Positions 31,232-42,351 of a DNA stretch of 64,000 bases are shown in pieces (the stretch's first letter is position 1; every line of letters starts with the position of its first letter). Below the pieces are notes generated by a model. That model was not told the DNA's origin. It was given only the letters and a program-made list of their open reading frames with translations, and searched no databases. This DNA is from UBA10649 sp963700745. GTDB lineage: Bacteria; Actinomycetota; Actinomycetes; S36-B12. The position numbers were made by a program, and so were the translations under genes. The stretch lies in NCBI GenBank assembly GCA_963700745.1, contig CAVOYT010000015.1:62001-126000 (forward strand). Reading direction: 5' to 3'.

Positions 31232-33063
31232 TGCGACTCGCCCTCGTCGACGATCTCCGCGTCGACGACGTCGTCCTCGGACATGTCTGCCGCGGCATCC
31301 GCGGCCTCCTGCGAGCCGCCAGCCTCCTGGGCCGTCGCGTACATCGCGGCGCCAAGGGCCTGACTGGCCTGGGCCACCTTGTCGGTAGCCGTCCGCATGC
31401 CCGGGATGTCGTTGGCTTCGATGGCCTTCTTCAGCTCATCGAGCGGACCGTCGACGTTGGCCTTGGCGTCCGCGGGGACCTTGTCGGCGTTGTCGGCCAG
31501 GAACTTCTCGGTCTGGTACACCAGCCCCTCGGCGTTGTTGCGGACCTCGACCTCCTCGCGGCGGGTCTTGTCCTCCTCGGCGTGCTGCTCGGCCTCGCGC
31601 ATCATCCGGTCGATCTCGTCCTTGTTCAGGGCGGAGCCGCCGGAGATCGTCATCGACTGCGTCTTCTGCGTCGCCATGTCCTTGGCGGACACGTGCACGA
31701 TGCCGTTCGCATCGATGTCGAAGGTGACCTCGACCTGGGGGATGCCGCGCGGTGCCGGCGGCAGGCCGGTCAGCTCGAACGTTCCCAGGCGCTTGTTGTA
31801 GGCCGCCATCTCGCGCTCGCCCTGGTAGACCTGGATGAGAACGGACGGCTGGTTGTCGTCGGCGGTCGTGAAGATCTCCGAGCGCTTGGTCGGGATGGTC
31901 GTGTTGCGCTCGATGAGCCGAGTCATCACGCCGCCCTTGGTCTCGATGCCCAGCGACAGCGGGGTCACATCGAGCAGCAGGACGTCCTTGACCTCACCCT
32001 TGAGCACGCCGGCCTGCAGGGCGGCGCCGATGGCGACGACCTCGTCCGGGTTCACGCTCTTGTTGGGCTCCTTGCCCGTCTCCGCCTTCACGAGCTCGGT
32101 TACCGCGGGCATGCGGGTCGAGCCGCCGACGAGGACGACCTGGTCGATCTTGTCGAGCGAGATCCCGGCGTCCTTCATGACAGCCTGGAACGGCGCCTTG
32201 GTCCGATCGAGCAGGTCGGACGTCATGGACTCGAACTGGGCACGCGACAGGGTCTCGTCCAGGTGCAACGGGCCGTCGGCGCTGGCGGTGATGTACGGCA
32301 GGTTGATCGAGGTCTGCATCGAGCTGGACAGCTCGATCTTCGCCTTCTCCGCCGCCTCGCGCAGGCGCTGCATGGCCATCTTGTCCTTGGACAGGTCGAC
32401 GCCGTGCGCGTTCTTGAAGCTCGTCACGAGCCAGTCGACGACCTTGTTGTCCCAGTCGTCGCCACCGAGGTGGTTGTCACCGCTGGTGGCCTTGACCTCG
32501 ACGACGCCGTCGCCGATCTCCAGCAGGGACACGTCGAAGGTGCCGCCACCGAGGTCGAACACGAGGATCGTCTGCTCGGTGTCGCCCTTGTCCAGGCCGT
32601 ACGCGAGCGCGGCTGCGGTCGGCTCGTTGATGATGCGCAGGACGTTCAGTCCCGCGATCTCGCCGGCCTCCTTGGTGGCCTGGCGCTCGGCGTCGCTGAA
32701 GTACGCGGGCACGGTGATCACCGCGTCCGTGACGTTCTCGCCCAGGTAGGCCTCGGCGTCGCGCTTGAGCTTCATGAGGGTGCGGGCACTGATCTCCTGG
32801 GCGGTGTACGCCTTGCCGTCGATGTCGACGGTCCAGTTGGTGCCCATGTGGCGCTTGACGGACCGCACCGTGCGGTCGACGTTGGTGACGGCCTGGCGCT
32901 TGGCGACCTCGCCGACCAGGACCTCACCGTTCTTGGCGAAGGCGACGACGGACGGCGTGGTCCGGGCTCCCTCGGCATTGGCAATGACGACGGGCTCGCC
33001 GCCTTCGAGAACCGAGACAACCGAATTGGTGGTGCCCAGGTCGATACCCACTGCTCGGGCCAT
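31228..33063 (-). CDS. dnaK: Hsp70 chaperone DnaK
   Basis: A 611-residue Hsp70. ATPase domain starts ARAVGIDLGTTNSVVSVLEGGEPVV and contains VPAYFSDAERQATKEAG, IINEPTAAALAYGLDK, and VFDLGGGTFDVSLLEIGDG; peptide-binding domain with LLLDVTPLSLGIETKGGVMT; lid ending in an acidic tail. ATG at 33063 has GGAGCACCACC upstream. First gene of dnaK-grpE-dnaJ-hspR-clpB. A HAIR operator lies about 100 bases upstream and a CRP-like palindrome about 170 bases upstream. Confidence 0.98.
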   Translation of the reverse strand: MARAVGIDLGTTNSVVSVLEGGEPVVIANAEGARTTPSVVAFAKNGEVLVGEVAKRQAVTNVDRTVRSVKRHMGTNWTVDIDGKAYTAQEISARTLMKLKRDAEAYLGENVTDAVITVPAYFSDAERQATKEAGEIAGLNVLRIINEPTAAALAYGLDKGDTEQTILVFDLGGGTFDVSLLEIGDGVVEVKATSGDNHLGGDDWDNKVVDWLVTSFKNAHGVDLSKDKMAMQRLREAAEKAKIELSSSMQTSINLPYITASADGPLHLDETLSRAQFESMTSDLLDRTKAPFQAVMKDAGISLDKIDQVVLVGGSTRMPAVTELVKAETGKEPNKSVNPDEVVAIGAALQAGVLKGEVKDVLLLDVTPLSLGIETKGGVMTRLIERNTTIPTKRSEIFTTADDNQPSVLIQVYQGEREMAAYNKRLGTFELTGLPPAPRGIPQVEVTFDIDANGIVHVSAKDMATQKTQSMTISGGSALNKDEIDRMMREAEQHAEEDKTRREEVEVRNNAEGLVYQTEKFLADNADKVPADAKANVDGPLDELKKAIEANDIPGMRTATDKVAQASQALGAAMYATAQEAGGSQEAADAAADMSEDDVVDAEIVDEGESQ

Positions 33064-33159
33064 GATGGTGGTGCTCCTTCTTCTCTTCCGGATCTCCGGG
33101 TGGACTGTGTTCGAGTCTCCTCCCCCGAGTCTGGCCACGCAACCCGAGGCTAAGACTCT

Positions 33160-33178
33160 TTGAGTCGAGGCGACTCAT
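33160..33178 (-). promoter_or_regulatory. HAIR-like HspR operator
   Basis: TTGAGT-N7-ACTCAT, close to the HAIR consensus CTTGAGT-N7-ACTCAAG, about 100 bases upstream of dnaK. Half-site spacing of seven bases is exact. It fits autoregulation by the HspR encoded four genes downstream. Confidence 0.8.
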
Positions 33179-33234
33179 GTACAGATTCCAACGGGCGCGG
33201 GCCCTTGGTCATTCCCGAAGTCCCCCCTCATGAC

Positions 33235-33250
33235 TGTGACCCGCGTCACA
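33235..33250. promoter_or_regulatory. CRP/GlxR-like palindrome
   Basis: TGTGA-CCCGCG-TCACA, a perfect match to the CRP-family core TGTGA-N6-TCACA. It lies between dnaK and the divergent envelope-protein gene and ends three bases before hairpin element C. Confidence 0.6.
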
Positions 33251-33253
33251 TCT

Positions 33254-33317
33254 CGTTGAGTGGCCCGTTGTGGCTGGGCCGAGGCGGCCAGACACCACCA
33301 CGACGGGCCACTCGACG
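33254..33317. repeat. Intergenic hairpin element C (20 nt arms, 24 nt loop)
   Basis: Arms 33254-33273 and 33298-33317; 18 of 20 positions match and the other two give G-T wobble pairs. Loop 33274-33297 is 24 bases with an inner CTGG/CCAG stem. It is located upstream of two divergent genes, so it cannot be a terminator for either. Arm sequence CGTTGAGTGG is shared with element A. Confidence 0.85.
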
Positions 33318-33341
33318 CAGGGGACGTGGCGATATGTCGAC

Positions 33342-33375
33342 GGGTGAGGCCTTGATCTCAAAGGGTGAGGCCTTG
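33342..33375 (+). repeat. Two 13-base direct repeats, 21 bases apart
   Basis: GGGTGAGGCCTTG at 33342-33354 and again at 33363-33375. The 21-base period is two helical turns, which suits a pair of binding sites for one regulator. They lie about 95-125 bases upstream of the small envelope-protein gene. Confidence 0.6.
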
Positions 33376-33467
33376 CCGGCGCTTAACCGGTGCTGAGTCC
33401 GCTCTTCACGCGGGCTCCGTACCGTGATGAGTCAAGGCGCCGCCGGCACCGAGGACGGAGCACGACG

Positions 33468-33875
33468 ATGATGCAACGAACCGCACCCCTGAAGCACGGG
33501 ACCCGGGTGGCCGCGGTGATGACGGCTACCGCGTTGATGATGACCGCCGCCGTGACCGGGCTGACGCTCGTCGAGAGCCGCACGCAGGCGACCACCATGG
33601 CGGCCGACACCGCCATCATTCCCTCAGCGACCGTCGCCGACCTCGCAGCCGCTGACATCCAGTACTCCGCTGCGGGCCTTCCGGAACTGCCCAGCCTGGC
33701 CGCGATCTCGGCCACCGCCGACGCCAGCACTCCGACCGCAGCCCAGTCCTCCGCCGTCGTTGCCCGGCCCGCCGCTCAGCCCGTGGCCCAGGTGGCGGAT
33801 CAGCCCGCGGCTCAGGTCACCGAGTCGGACGATCACCAGTCTGAGTCGGGGGATCACGAGGAGCAGGACGACTGA
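33468..33875 (+). CDS. Small exported or membrane-anchored protein with acidic tail
   Basis: About 135 residues from ATG 33468 (or the adjacent ATG 33471); GGACGGAG lies 7 bases ahead. Residues 10-30 form a basic start then hydrophobic stretch (VAAVMTATALMMTAAVTGLTLV), either a signal peptide without a clear cleavage site or a single anchor. Then an Ala/Thr-rich stretch, a Pro/Ala/Gln stretch (AAQPVAQVADQPAAQV) and a C-terminal tail of Asp, Glu, His and Ser (DDHQSESGDHEEQDD). No recognised domain. The last 59 bases overlap the 3' end of hutG on the other strand. Confidence 0.6.
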   Translation: MMQRTAPLKHGTRVAAVMTATALMMTAAVTGLTLVESRTQATTMAADTAIIPSATVADLAAADIQYSAAGLPELPSLAAISATADASTPTAAQSSAVVARPAAQPVAQVADQPAAQVTESDDHQSESGDHEEQDD

Positions 33876-34752
33876 CCAGTCCCGCCGCTGACTCAAGCAG
33901 GCACAGGGCGCCCAGCCTCACGGTGCGCTGATCGGGCGCGTCTGCCGTGGCATCGATCTCGGTGATGTCGATCGAGCGCACCCGCGGGGACGTGCCGACG
34001 TGGAAGGCCACCTGACGAAGCTCGTCCGCGGACAGCCCGCCGGGGGCCGAGGCCGGGCAGCCAGGCACGACTGATCGATCGCACACATCGACGTCGAGGT
34101 CGACGTGGATCGATCCGCCACCGCCGCCCGCGATCGCCAAGGCCTCGTCCATCACGTCGGCGATCGGCCGGCGTCGCAGCGCATCGCGAGTGACGACCGT
34201 GATGCCCAGGTCCCGTGCCCGTGCGGCGTACTCGCGCGAGTTCGAGAAGTCCGCGATGCCCACCTGAACGACGCGGGCTCCCGCGAGCCCGGCCTCGATC
34301 AGCCGACGCACCGGGGAGCCGTTGCTGGTGCCGTCCCGCAGGTCGTGGTGCGCATCGAGCGTGATGAGGCCGGCGGACGCGATGCCGTCGCCCCAGACGC
34401 CGCGAGCCACGCTGAACGTGATCGAGTTGTCACCGCCCAATGCCACGAGCAGGCGTGAGCGCCTCATCAGGTCGGTGACGCGCTCCGTGACTCGCGCCTC
34501 GCCCTGTGGACCGTCGGGGTCGTCGACGTCCCCCGCATCAAGGCCGACCAGCGAGGCAACGTCGAGATCGTGTGCCCAGGAGTAGGTGGAATAGCGGGCC
34601 AGCGCTGCCCGGATCGCGGCCGGCGTCTGATTCGCCCCGGTCTGGCTGATCGACGTCCGGTGCGCCGGCACCCCGAGAACCGCGACGTCAGCGGCGCCCT
34701 CGCCCGCAGCGAGCCAGGCGCTCGCCCGCGGCCACGACGGGTCTTCCGTCAT
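33817..34752 (-). CDS. hutG: Arginase/agmatinase-superfamily hydrolase, probable formimidoylglutamase
   Basis: Ureohydrolase-fold enzyme of 311 residues. Metal motifs: GGDNSITFSVA, TLDAHHDLRD, HVDLDVDVCD and DITEID. In arginases the first motif is GGDH; here the His ligand is Asn, so one manganese site is altered. Position next to hutU-hutI-hutH and a local IclR regulator argues for formiminoglutamate hydrolysis, last step of histidine breakdown. The ATG overlaps the regulator's stop by four bases. The final 20 residues may be non-essential, since they overlap the small envelope-protein gene. Confidence 0.8.
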   Translation of the reverse strand: MTEDPSWPRASAWLAAGEGAADVAVLGVPAHRTSISQTGANQTPAAIRAALARYSTYSWAHDLDVASLVGLDAGDVDDPDGPQGEARVTERVTDLMRRSRLLVALGGDNSITFSVARGVWGDGIASAGLITLDAHHDLRDGTSNGSPVRRLIEAGLAGARVVQVGIADFSNSREYAARARDLGITVVTRDALRRRPIADVMDEALAIAGGGGGSIHVDLDVDVCDRSVVPGCPASAPGGLSADELRQVAFHVGTSPRVRSIDITEIDATADAPDQRTVRLGALCLLESAAGLVSRPAPRDPPTQTGDRPTR

Positions 34753-35523
34753 GTCACTCCCATTCGTCGAGACAGCTCATCCGCCGCGCGGGTGGCCAGG
34801 CGCGCCAGATCCGAGCGCACGTCATCGTCGGCCCTGTCGGTCCTGAACGTTAGACCGATCGATGCGACTGGGCGGCTCGAATGGTCAAGTGCGGCGACTG
34901 CCACCGACGAGTACCCGTCGACGATGAAGCCGTCCTCCTCAGCCCATCCCCGCCGCCGCTCCTCCGCCAGGATCCTCGACAGCGCGGTCGCGGTGGTCGG
35001 CCCGTGACCCGTCCGGTCGACGAAGGATTCCCTGGAGGGGAACAGCGCTCGCACCTGCGCGACCGGCAACTGCGCGAGCAGCGCTCGACCCGAGGCGGTC
35101 AGGCTCGCCGGCAGTCGCACGCCCGACATCGGCCACGACGGTGACGGGCGTTCGCGGGGCCTCGCGCAGCAGGTACAGGGTCTCGCGGCCGTGCAGGACG
35201 CCGAGGTGCGCGACCGCCGGCACCACGTCGGCGACGGCGTGCGCCAGCCGGTGCAGGAGCGGACGGCCGTATCGCTCCAGCGGCTCGTGCCGAAGGTAGG
35301 CGGCGCCGATCTCGAAGGCGCCCACGCCCAGCCCCCACCGCTCCTCCTCCGGGTAGTGCGCGACGAAGCCGGCCTCGGCCATGGCGGCGAGCAGGTGGTA
35401 CATCGACGATCGTGGGACGTCGAGCTGGCGACCGAGCGCCGAGGCGGTCATGGGCGCGGGGGCCTCGGCCAGCGCGCGCAGGACGGCCAGTGCCCGAGTC
35501 GCCGCGGGGGCATTGCCGGGCAT
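34749..35523 (-). CDS. IclR-family transcriptional regulator of the hut locus (one apparent frameshift)
   Basis: About 258 codons. N-terminal winged helix (ATRALAVLRALAEAPAPMTASALGRQLDVPRSSMYHLLAAMAEAGFV) followed by the IclR effector domain; the C-terminal part (RILAEERRRGWAEEDGFIVDGYSSVAVAAL, ASIGLTFRTDRADDD) is in the next frame. One extra base near 35118 explains the break. AAGGAGG stands before the ATG. Divergent from hutU and coupled to hutG, so it most likely controls both transcripts, with urocanate or another histidine breakdown product as effector. Confidence 0.85.
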
Positions 35524-35533
35524 GAGCCCTCCT

Positions 35534-35549
35534 TGAATCTCGTATTTCA
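35534..35549. promoter_or_regulatory. Candidate IclR-type operator of the hut locus
   Basis: Inverted half-sites TGAA-N8-TTCA (35534-35537 and 35546-35549) between the divergent regulator and hutU genes. Position is right for an operator; the sequence evidence is short and only suggestive. Confidence 0.4.
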
Positions 35550-35607
35550 GACAGCAACCGCCGCAACCCTATTCCGCGAGCGCCCCCGCGATCGATGGAA
35601 TGACCCC

Positions 35608-37274
<1,667 letters not shown>

Positions 37275-37282
<8 letters not shown>

Positions 37283-38458
37283 CACCACCGCCCTGGTCAA
37301 ACATCGGGTCGCTGGTCACCAACGATCCGGCACTCGGCGACGGTCCGCTGGGCGTCCTCGACGATGCCGTGGTCGTGCTCCAGGACGACCGCATCCTGTG
37401 GGTCGGGCCCGCCTCCGAGTTCGACGCGGCGGATCACGTCATCGACCTCGAGGGTCGCGCGGTCATCCCCGGCTTCGTCGACAGCCACGCACACCTGGTC
37501 TTCGCCGGCGACCGCGCGACGAGTTCGCGGCCCGCATGTCGGGGCAGCCGTACGCCGCCGGCGGGATCCGCAGCACCGTCGAGCACACCCGCGCAGCGTC
37601 CGACGACGAGCTGCGCGCGGACCGCGTGCGGACCTGTCCGACGAGCTGCACCGCAGCGGCGTGACCACCTTCGAGACGAAGTCCGGCTACGGGCTGACCG
37701 TCGCCGACGAGGCGCGATCACTGCGGCGTCGCCGCCGAGTTCACCGACGAGACCACCTACCTCGGCGCCCACGTGGTGCCGGCGGAGTTCGCCGACGACC
37801 CGGACGGCTACGTCGCGCTCGTCACCGGGGCGATGCTCGACGCCTGCGCGCCGCACGCGCGCTGGATCGACGTGTTCTGCGACCGCGGCGCCTTCGACGC
37901 CGACCAGGCGCGCGAGATCCTGCGAGCCGGAATGGCACGCGGGCTGCAGCCGCGCGTCCACGCCAACCAGCTGCAGCACGGTGACGGCATCCGGTCGCCG
38001 TCGAGGTCGGCGCGGCGTCGCGCCGACCACTGCACCTTCACGACGATGACGACCTCGCACTCCTGGCCGGCAGCGGCACCGTGGCGACCCTGCTGCCAGG
38101 CGCGGAGTTCTGCACGCGCGCGCCGTATCCCGACGCCCGCCGCATGCTGGATGCCGGCGTCACCGTCGCCCTCGCGACCGACTGCAATCCCGGTTCGAGC
38201 TACACCACGAGCATGCCGTTCTGCATCGCGGTCGCCGTCCGCGACATGCGCATGACGACCGGACGAGGCGGTGTGGTCCGCCACCGCGGGCGGAGCGCGG
38301 CCCTGCGACGCGACGACGTCGGCGGCTCGCCCCCGGTCGACGGCGCCGACCTCGTCAGCCTCAATGCACCGAGCCACATCCACCTGGCGTACCGTCCCGG
38401 CGTCGATCTCGTCGATCGCGTCTGGCGCGCGCCCCACACCCCTAGGGTCGCCTCATGA
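37275..38458 (+). CDS. hutI: Imidazolonepropionase (at least seven apparent frameshifts)
   Basis: Amidohydrolase-fold enzyme opening the imidazolone ring (third step of histidine degradation). From GTG 37275 the recognisable pieces follow in the right order but in alternating frames: VIPGFVDSHAHLVFAGDRA (metal His-x-His), DEFAARMSGQPYAAGGI, ETKSGYGLT, LGAHVVPAEFADDPDGYV, HANQLQHGDGIR, ADHCT, VALATDCNPGSSYTTSMPF (metal Asp), LNAPSHIHLAYRPG. Breaks lie near 37308, 37518, 37635, 37720, 37992, 38025 and 38262. All catalytic segments survive, so I read it as intact in the organism. Confidence 0.82.
38443..38448 (+). promoter_or_regulatory. Possible internal leaderless promoter of hutH
   Basis: TAGGGT six bases before the hutH ATG, lying inside the end of hutI. 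It has the same geometry as the other leaderless starts of this window. Confidence 0.35.
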
Positions 38459-40006
38459 GCAGCACCGTCACCATCTCACACGACGGGCATGACCCTCGAC
38501 GACGTCATCGCCGTGGCGCGCGACAACGCCCCCGTCGAGCTGTCCGACGACGTCACTCGCCGCGATGGCCACGAGCCGCGCACAGGTCGACGCGCTGGCC
38601 GCGTCGGACACCCCGGTCTACGGGATCTCGACCGGCTTCGGCGCACTCGCCAACCGGCACATCCCGGTCGACGAGTCGCGTCCAGCTGCAGCGCTCGCTC
38701 ATCCGCTCGCACGCCGCGGGCATGGGCCCGGCCGTCGAGCGCGAGGTCGTCCGCGCCCTGATGCTGCTGCGGCTGAAGACCCTGGCGAGCGGCCGCACCG
38801 GAGCGCGGCCGGTCGTCGCCGAGACCATGGCGGCGCTGCTCAACGCCGGGCATCACCCCGGTCGTCCACGAGTTCGGCTCGCTCGGCTGCAGCGGCGACC
38901 TGGCGCCGCTCTCGCACTGCGCCCTCGTGCTCATGGGCGAGGGACGCGCGGTCGATCGCGACGGCGTCGAGCGACCGGTTCCCGAACTGCTCGCCGACGG
39001 CGGGCATCGAGCCCGTCGAGCTGCGCGAGAAGGAGGGCCTGGCCCTCATCAACGGCACCGACGGCATGCTCGGCATGCTCATCATGGCGATCGCCGACCT
39101 CGAGCACCTGTGCGACGTCGCCGACCTGACCGCCGCGATGAGCGTCGAGGGCCTGCTCGGCACCGACTCGGCGTTCCGCGCGGACCTGCACGTCGAGCTG
39201 CGTCCGCACCCCGGCCAGGCCGTCAGCGCCGCGAACATGCTCCGGATCCTCGCCGGCTCCGGGATCGTCGCGTCGCACAAGGACGACGACGACCGGGTCC
39301 AGGACGCCTACTCGCTGCGGTGCGCCCCGCAGGTCACCGGTGCCGTGCGCGACACCATCGACGCACGCCCGCACTGGTGGCCGAGCGCGAGCTCGCCGCC
39401 GCGATCGACAACCCGGTCGTGCTCCCCGACGGGACGATCTCGAGCAACGGCAACTTCCACGGCGCACCCGTCGGCTACGTCCTCGACTTCCTCGCCATCG
39501 CCGCCGCCGACCTCGGCTCGATGGCCGAGCGGCGCACCGACCGCATGCTCGACAAGAACCGCAGCCACGGCCTGCCGCCGTTCCTGGCCGACGATCCCGG
39601 CGTCGACAGCGGCCTGATGATCGCGCAGTACACGCAGGCGGGCCTGGTCAGCGAGAACAAGCGGCTGGCCGTGCCCGCCAGCGTCGACTCGATCCCCAGC
39701 TCGGCGATGCAGGAGGACCACGTCTCGATGGGCTGGCACGCCGCCCGCAAGCTGCGTCAGGCGGTCGACAACCTCCGGCGGATCCTCGCGATCGAGCTGG
39801 TCGCGGCCGCGCGGGCGATCGAGCTGCGCGCGCCGCTCGACGCCGGCCCCCGAGCACGGCGCGGTCATCGCCAGGCTGCGCGCGACGGTGCCCGGTCCCG
39901 GCCCGACCGCTTCCTCGCCCCCGAGCTCGAGGCGGCCGTCCACGTGGTGCGCACGCTTCGTGCCGCTAGCCGAGGCCGTAGCCAGCCTGGTGGACCGCAG
40001 ACGTGA
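38455..40006 (+). CDS. hutH: Histidine ammonia-lyase (several apparent frameshifts; 3' end approximate)
   Basis: First enzyme of histidine degradation, removing ammonia to give urocanate. Recognisable pieces in family order across frames: TPVYGISTGFGALANRHIP (substrate Tyr), LQRSLIRSHAAGMGP, GSLGCSGDLAPLSH (the MIO prosthetic group triad, here Cys-Ser-Gly at 38888-38896), INGTDGMLGML, SHKDDDDRVQDAYSLRCAPQV, NFHGAPVGYVLDFL and MQEDHVSMGWHAARK. Breaks lie near 38487, 38560, 38680, 38850, 39003, 39368 and 39848. The ATG overlaps the hutI stop. The exact stop depends on the true frame; 40006 is one choice and 39969 another. Confidence 0.82.
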
Positions 40007-40019
40007 CCCCTCTCACGTC
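40000..40019. promoter_or_regulatory. CRP/GlxR-like palindrome upstream of etfD
   Basis: GACGTGA-CCCCTC-TCACGTC: perfect 7-base arms around a 6-base spacer, containing the CRP-type core GTGA-N6-TCAC. It is centred about 54 bases before the etfD start. Confidence 0.6.
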
Positions 40020-40051
40020 CACTCGCAGGTCCTAGGACGTCCACAGGACGC

Positions 40052-40057
40052 TAGTCT
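40052..40057 (+). promoter_or_regulatory. -10 element, leaderless promoter of etfD
   Basis: TAGTCT, six bases before GTG 40064. Confidence 0.55.
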
Positions 40058-40063
40058 CGGACC

Positions 40064-42281
40064 GTGGATCACATGCTCGTGCGTGCCGTCGTCGGCATCG
40101 CCATCACCGTCGTCCTGCTCGCCTTCGCCCTCAAGCGCGGCTGGTTCCTCGTCTCCCTCGGGCGGGCCGGCAAGCAGGCCGTCGGACGCACCTCCGACGC
40201 CCCCAAGCGGGTCGAGGCCGAGGCCACCGAGGTGCTCGGCCAGCGGAAGCTGCTCAAGTGGACGGTGCCCGGCATCGCGCACGTCTTCGCGTTCTGGGGC
40301 TTCCTCATCCTCGGCATCACCGTCGTCACCGCGTTCGGCGAGCTCGTCATCGAGAACTTCTCGATCCCGATCTTCGGCACGTGGCAGGTCGTCCGGTTCA
40401 TGGAGGACCTGTTCGCCGTCCTCGTGCTCATCGGCATCGTGATGTTCGCGATCATCCGGCTGACCAACAACCCCGCCAAGCACGGACGCGCGTCACGCTT
40501 CTTCGGCTCGCACACCAAGGGCGCCTGGCTGGTCCTCCTGATGATCTTCCTCGTCGTCGTGACCCTGCTCACCTACCGCGGCGCCAAGGTCAACAACATC
40601 GCGGAGACGGTCGATCACGCGGGCAGCATGGACGGCGCGTTCGCCTCGAACATCGTGAGCGGCTGGCTCGTCGGACTAGGCGACCAGGCGAACCTGTGGA
40701 TCGAGACGGTCTTCATCTGGTTCCACATCACGGTCATCCTGACGTTCCTGCTGATCGTGCTGCACTCCAAGCACCTGCACATCTTCTCGGCGCCGGTCAA
40801 CGTCTACACGTCGCGCCGGCCGAACGCCCTCGGGCCGCTGCTGCCGATCTACTACGAGGGCGAGCCGGTCAACTTCGAGGATCCGCCGGACGACGCCACC
40901 TTCGGCAAGGGCCACATCGCGCGACTTCACCTGGAAGAACTACGTCGACTTCATGGCGTGCACGGAGTGCGGCCGGTGCCAGTCGCAGTGCCCGGCCTGG
41001 AACACCGGCAAGCCGCTGAGCCCCAAGCTGATGATCATGAACCTGCGCGACACGATGTTCACGCAGGCTCCGTACCTGATGGCCGCGGAGGGCAAGCACC
41101 CCGGGCTCGGCGAGATGCACGAGGCAGGCGCTCGCCGTCGGTCAGCACGGAGGTCCGCGAGCAGGTCGAGCGCCCGTTCATCGGCCCGCGCGAGGGCAGC
41201 GAGCACTCCGCGGAGGACGGCTACACCTTCGACGGTCACCGCACGACGGGACTCGAGCTGCCGATCATCGACGAGGACGCCCTGTGGTCCTGCACGACGT
41301 GCGGCGCGTGCGTCAACCAGTGCCCCGTCGACATCGAGCACATCGACCACTTCGTCGACATGCGCCGCAACCAGGTCATGATCGCCACCGAGTTCCCCAG
41401 CGAGCTCAACGGCCTGTTCAAGAACCTGGAGACCAAGGGCAACCCGTGGGGCATGAACGCCTCCGGGCGCATGGACTGGATCTCCGAGGTCGACTTCGAC
41501 GTCCGCGTGTTCGGCATGGACGGCGAGGACACCATCCCCGACGACGTCGACTACCTGTTCTGGGTCGGCTGCGCGGGCGCCTTCGAGGACCGCGCCAAGC
41601 GCACCACGAAGGCGGTGGCCGAGCTGCTGACCATCGCCGGCGTGCAGTTCATGGTGCTGGGCGAGGGCGAGACCTGCACGGGCGACCCGGCCCGCCGCGC
41701 GGGCAACGAGTTCCTCTTCCAGATGCAGGCGATGCAGAACGTCGAGGTGCTCAACGAGGTCAAGGCGACCAAGATCGTCGTGACGTGCCCGCACTGCCTC
41801 AACACCCTCAAGCGCGAGTACCCGCAGCTCGGCGGCAACTACGAGGTCGTGCACCACACGCAGCTGCTCAACGACCTGGTCAAGGCCGGCCGCCTCACCC
41901 CGGTGGCGCCGGTGTCAGCAGACCGTCACCTACCACGACCCCTGCTACCTCGGCCGGCACAACAACGTCTACGTCCCGCCGCGCGACCTCATCGAGGCCA
42001 CCGGTGCGACCAGCGTCGAGATGGAGCGGCACGGGGACAAGTCCTTCTGCTGCGGCGCCGGCGGCGCGCGCATGTGGATGGAGGAGAAGATCGGCACTCG
42101 GGTCAACCAGAACCGCGGCGACGAGGCGATCGGGACCGGGGCCAGCAAGGTCGCCGTCGCCTGCCCGTTCTGCTCGGTCATGCTCAACGATGCCGTCACG
42201 AGCCGTCAGGGCGAGGGCAAGGCCGAGGGCGTCGAGGTGGTCGACGTGGCCACCCTGCTGCTGAGCGCCGCGAAGCAGTAG
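40064..42281 (+). CDS. etfD: Membrane Fe-S reductase, EtfD-like (HdrD/GlpC-related; three apparent frameshifts)
   Basis: About 739 residues. N-terminal third has five or six membrane segments (AITVVLLAFAL, FAFWGFLILGITVV, LFAVLVLIGIVMFAIIRL, LVLLMIFLVVVTLL, FIWFHITVILTFLLIVL) like a quinone-reducing cytochrome subunit. Two [4Fe-4S] ferredoxin sites follow (CTECGRCQSQCPAWN, CTTCGACVNQCPVDIEH), then CCG domains (TCPHCLNTLKREYP, YHDPCYLGRHN, FCCGAGGARMWMEE). This matches mycobacterial EtfD, which passes electrons from beta-oxidation ETF to menaquinone. Frame switches near 40925, 41130 and 41918. CRP-like site and leaderless promoter upstream. Confidence 0.88.
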
Positions 42282-42351
42282 CGCACGCCAAGTCCGTGGA
42301 CGAGGCGGCTACCCGATCGCTCAGTGCTGACCCGTAGGTGATGCGACCGTC

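Larger units (their letters stand above)
33064..33467. other. 404-base regulatory intergenic region between dnaK and the small envelope protein gene
   Basis: No gene is seen. The stretch holds, in order, the dnaK leader, a HAIR operator (33160-33178), a perfect CRP-like palindrome (33235-33250), hairpin element C (33254-33317), and two 13-base direct repeats with 21-base spacing (33342-33375). It serves two divergent genes, so it is crowded with signals compared with other gaps in the window. Confidence 0.7.

Noticed and set aside
33254..33317. Hairpin C as a transcription terminator
   Set aside because: It lies upstream of both flanking divergent genes and has no T-tract.
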